Positions 63,395 through 64,000 of a stretch of DNA of 64,000 nt are shown in pieces; the stretch's first letter is position 1; the number at the start of each line of letters is the position of its first letter. The translations under genes and the position numbers were made by a program. A model generated the notes under the pieces. That model made no database searches and had not been told where the DNA came from. It saw nothing but the letters and a program-made list of their open reading frames with translations. Location of the stretch: NCBI GenBank assembly GCA_002753565.1, contig PEAM01000001.1, positions 62,001 to 126,000 of the forward strand, given 5' to 3'. The DNA comes from Magnetococcales bacterium. Lineage in GTDB: Bacteria; Pseudomonadota; Magnetococcia; Magnetococcales; JADFYX01.

Positions 63395-63915
63395 GTAACC
63401 GTGCAGTGGTAGGAATTTTAATGGGATCAGACTCCGATTGGGGGGTGATGCAGGAGGCCGGTAAGGCGTTGCAGGGGTTGGGTATTCCCTTCGAAATGAT
63501 GGTCACCTCAGCCCACCGGACACCAGAAAAAACCCACAACTATACCCACTCTGCCGTCGAGCGGGGTCTGAAGGTTCTGATTGTTGGAGCCGGAGCCGCC
63601 GCCCATCTGGCCGGGGTGGTCTCGGCCATCACTCCCCTGCCGGTTATCGGTGTGCCCCTGTCGGCAACCGACCTCAAGGGAATGGATGCGTTGCTGTCGA
63701 CGGTTCAGATGCCGGGTGGTATACCGGTGGCCTGTATGGCAATCGGCAAGGCCGGTGCTAAAAATGCTGCTATCTATGCAGCCCGTATTCTGGCATTATC
63801 CGACCCGGAGTTGGCAGAGAGGCTCGAAAGCTATCGCCAAGAGATGGTAGCCGCCGTCGAGGAGAAGGATCGGGCATTGCAGTTACAGTTCCAGGCGTTG
63901 CAGAATATTGGCTGA
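63391..63915 (+). CDS. purE: N5-carboxyaminoimidazole ribonucleotide mutase PurE
   Basis: A 174-aa PurE (class I type) that moves the carboxyl group of N5-CAIR. GILMGSDSDW, SAHRTPEK, GAGAAAHLAGVVSA and GVPLSATDLKGMDALLS, PGGIPVACMAIG are the family signatures. purK, the usual partner, may lie beyond the window end. Confidence 0.97.
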   Translation: MSNRAVVGILMGSDSDWGVMQEAGKALQGLGIPFEMMVTSAHRTPEKTHNYTHSAVERGLKVLIVGAGAAAHLAGVVSAITPLPVIGVPLSATDLKGMDALLSTVQMPGGIPVACMAIGKAGAKNAAIYAARILALSDPELAERLESYRQEMVAAVEEKDRALQLQFQALQNIG

Positions 63916-63930
63916 GTGTGGGGTATATTG

Positions 63931-64000
63931 ATGGCAGAGGACCCGATTGAAGAGTTGCTGGAGTTGGAAAATCTGTTTGTCGAAGAGGATATTATTCGGC
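63931..64000 (+). CDS. Start of an unknown gene, cut by the window end
   Basis: ATG 63931 opens a frame that reads MAEDPIEELLELENLF and continues to the last base. It begins 15 bases after the purE stop, preceded by GTGTGGGGTA. Only 23 residues are visible, acidic and helical; they do not look like the start of PurK. No function can be given. Confidence 0.55.
   Translation, partial: MAEDPIEELLELENLFVEEDIIR

Overview
The window is a gene-dense stretch of Gram-negative chromosome. Likely relatives, by inference only: the fused-start order dusB-ntrB-ntrC, a separate F0 operon (atpI-atpB-atpE-atpF) and a split B12-dependent ribonucleotide reductase point to an alphaproteobacterium-like lineage. 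The MSHA pilus locus together with an FkbH cassette would fit Magnetococcales, but no magnetosome gene or rRNA is present to prove it. No tRNA, rRNA, CRISPR array, insertion sequence or prophage was recognised.

Layout. (1) 1-6.8 kb: the distal half of an MSHA-type type IV pilus operon (mshN-like end, mshE, mshG, prepilins in the order A, C, D, O, P). (2) 6.9-11.5 kb: glycosyltransferase, AAC(3)-like acetyltransferase, FkbH-like protein and a stand-alone acyl carrier protein, probably a surface-glycan decorating cassette. (3) 11.5-17.6 kb: RsmI-like methylase, msrB, rsmC-like, nitronate monooxygenase, ygfZ, thiC. (4) 17.6-19.9 kb: a queuosine-precursor operon with queC and a remarkable protein made of three QueD-like domains. 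(5) 20-29.6 kb: Dda/RecD-like helicase, a major porin with a CA microsatellite in its leader, hipBA with altered kinase residues, a CDP-alcohol phosphatidyltransferase, a DUF411 copper protein, a three-part FAAL-SGNH-ACP protein, an FHA protein and a YqaA-like membrane protein. (6) 29.6-36 kb: sbcC, sbcD and a P-loop/GAF/membrane-tail protein in one operon. (7) 36-43.3 kb: Nif3-like, lytic transglycosylase lipoprotein, Na/Pi cotransporter, Usp, rpe, htpX. (8) 43.3-50.7 kb: nrdJb/nrdJa, engB, dusB-ntrB-ntrC. (9) 50.8-57.7 kb: F0 ATP synthase, TetR/SlmA-like regulator, Bax-inhibitor-like protein, L,D-transpeptidase, AI-2E-type transporter, rsmB. (10) 57.7-64 kb: purH, a two-component pair, purD-purE.

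The most unusual items are the tandem triple QueD whose catalytic residues are divided among its domains; a ~210 bp structured intergenic repeat present three times, each time downstream of a gene and in that gene's orientation; the FAAL-SGNH-ACP fusion; the pilus-adjacent FkbH/ACP cassette with a G10 tract inside its acetyltransferase gene; and an MshE ATPase with four c-di-GMP-type motifs instead of two.
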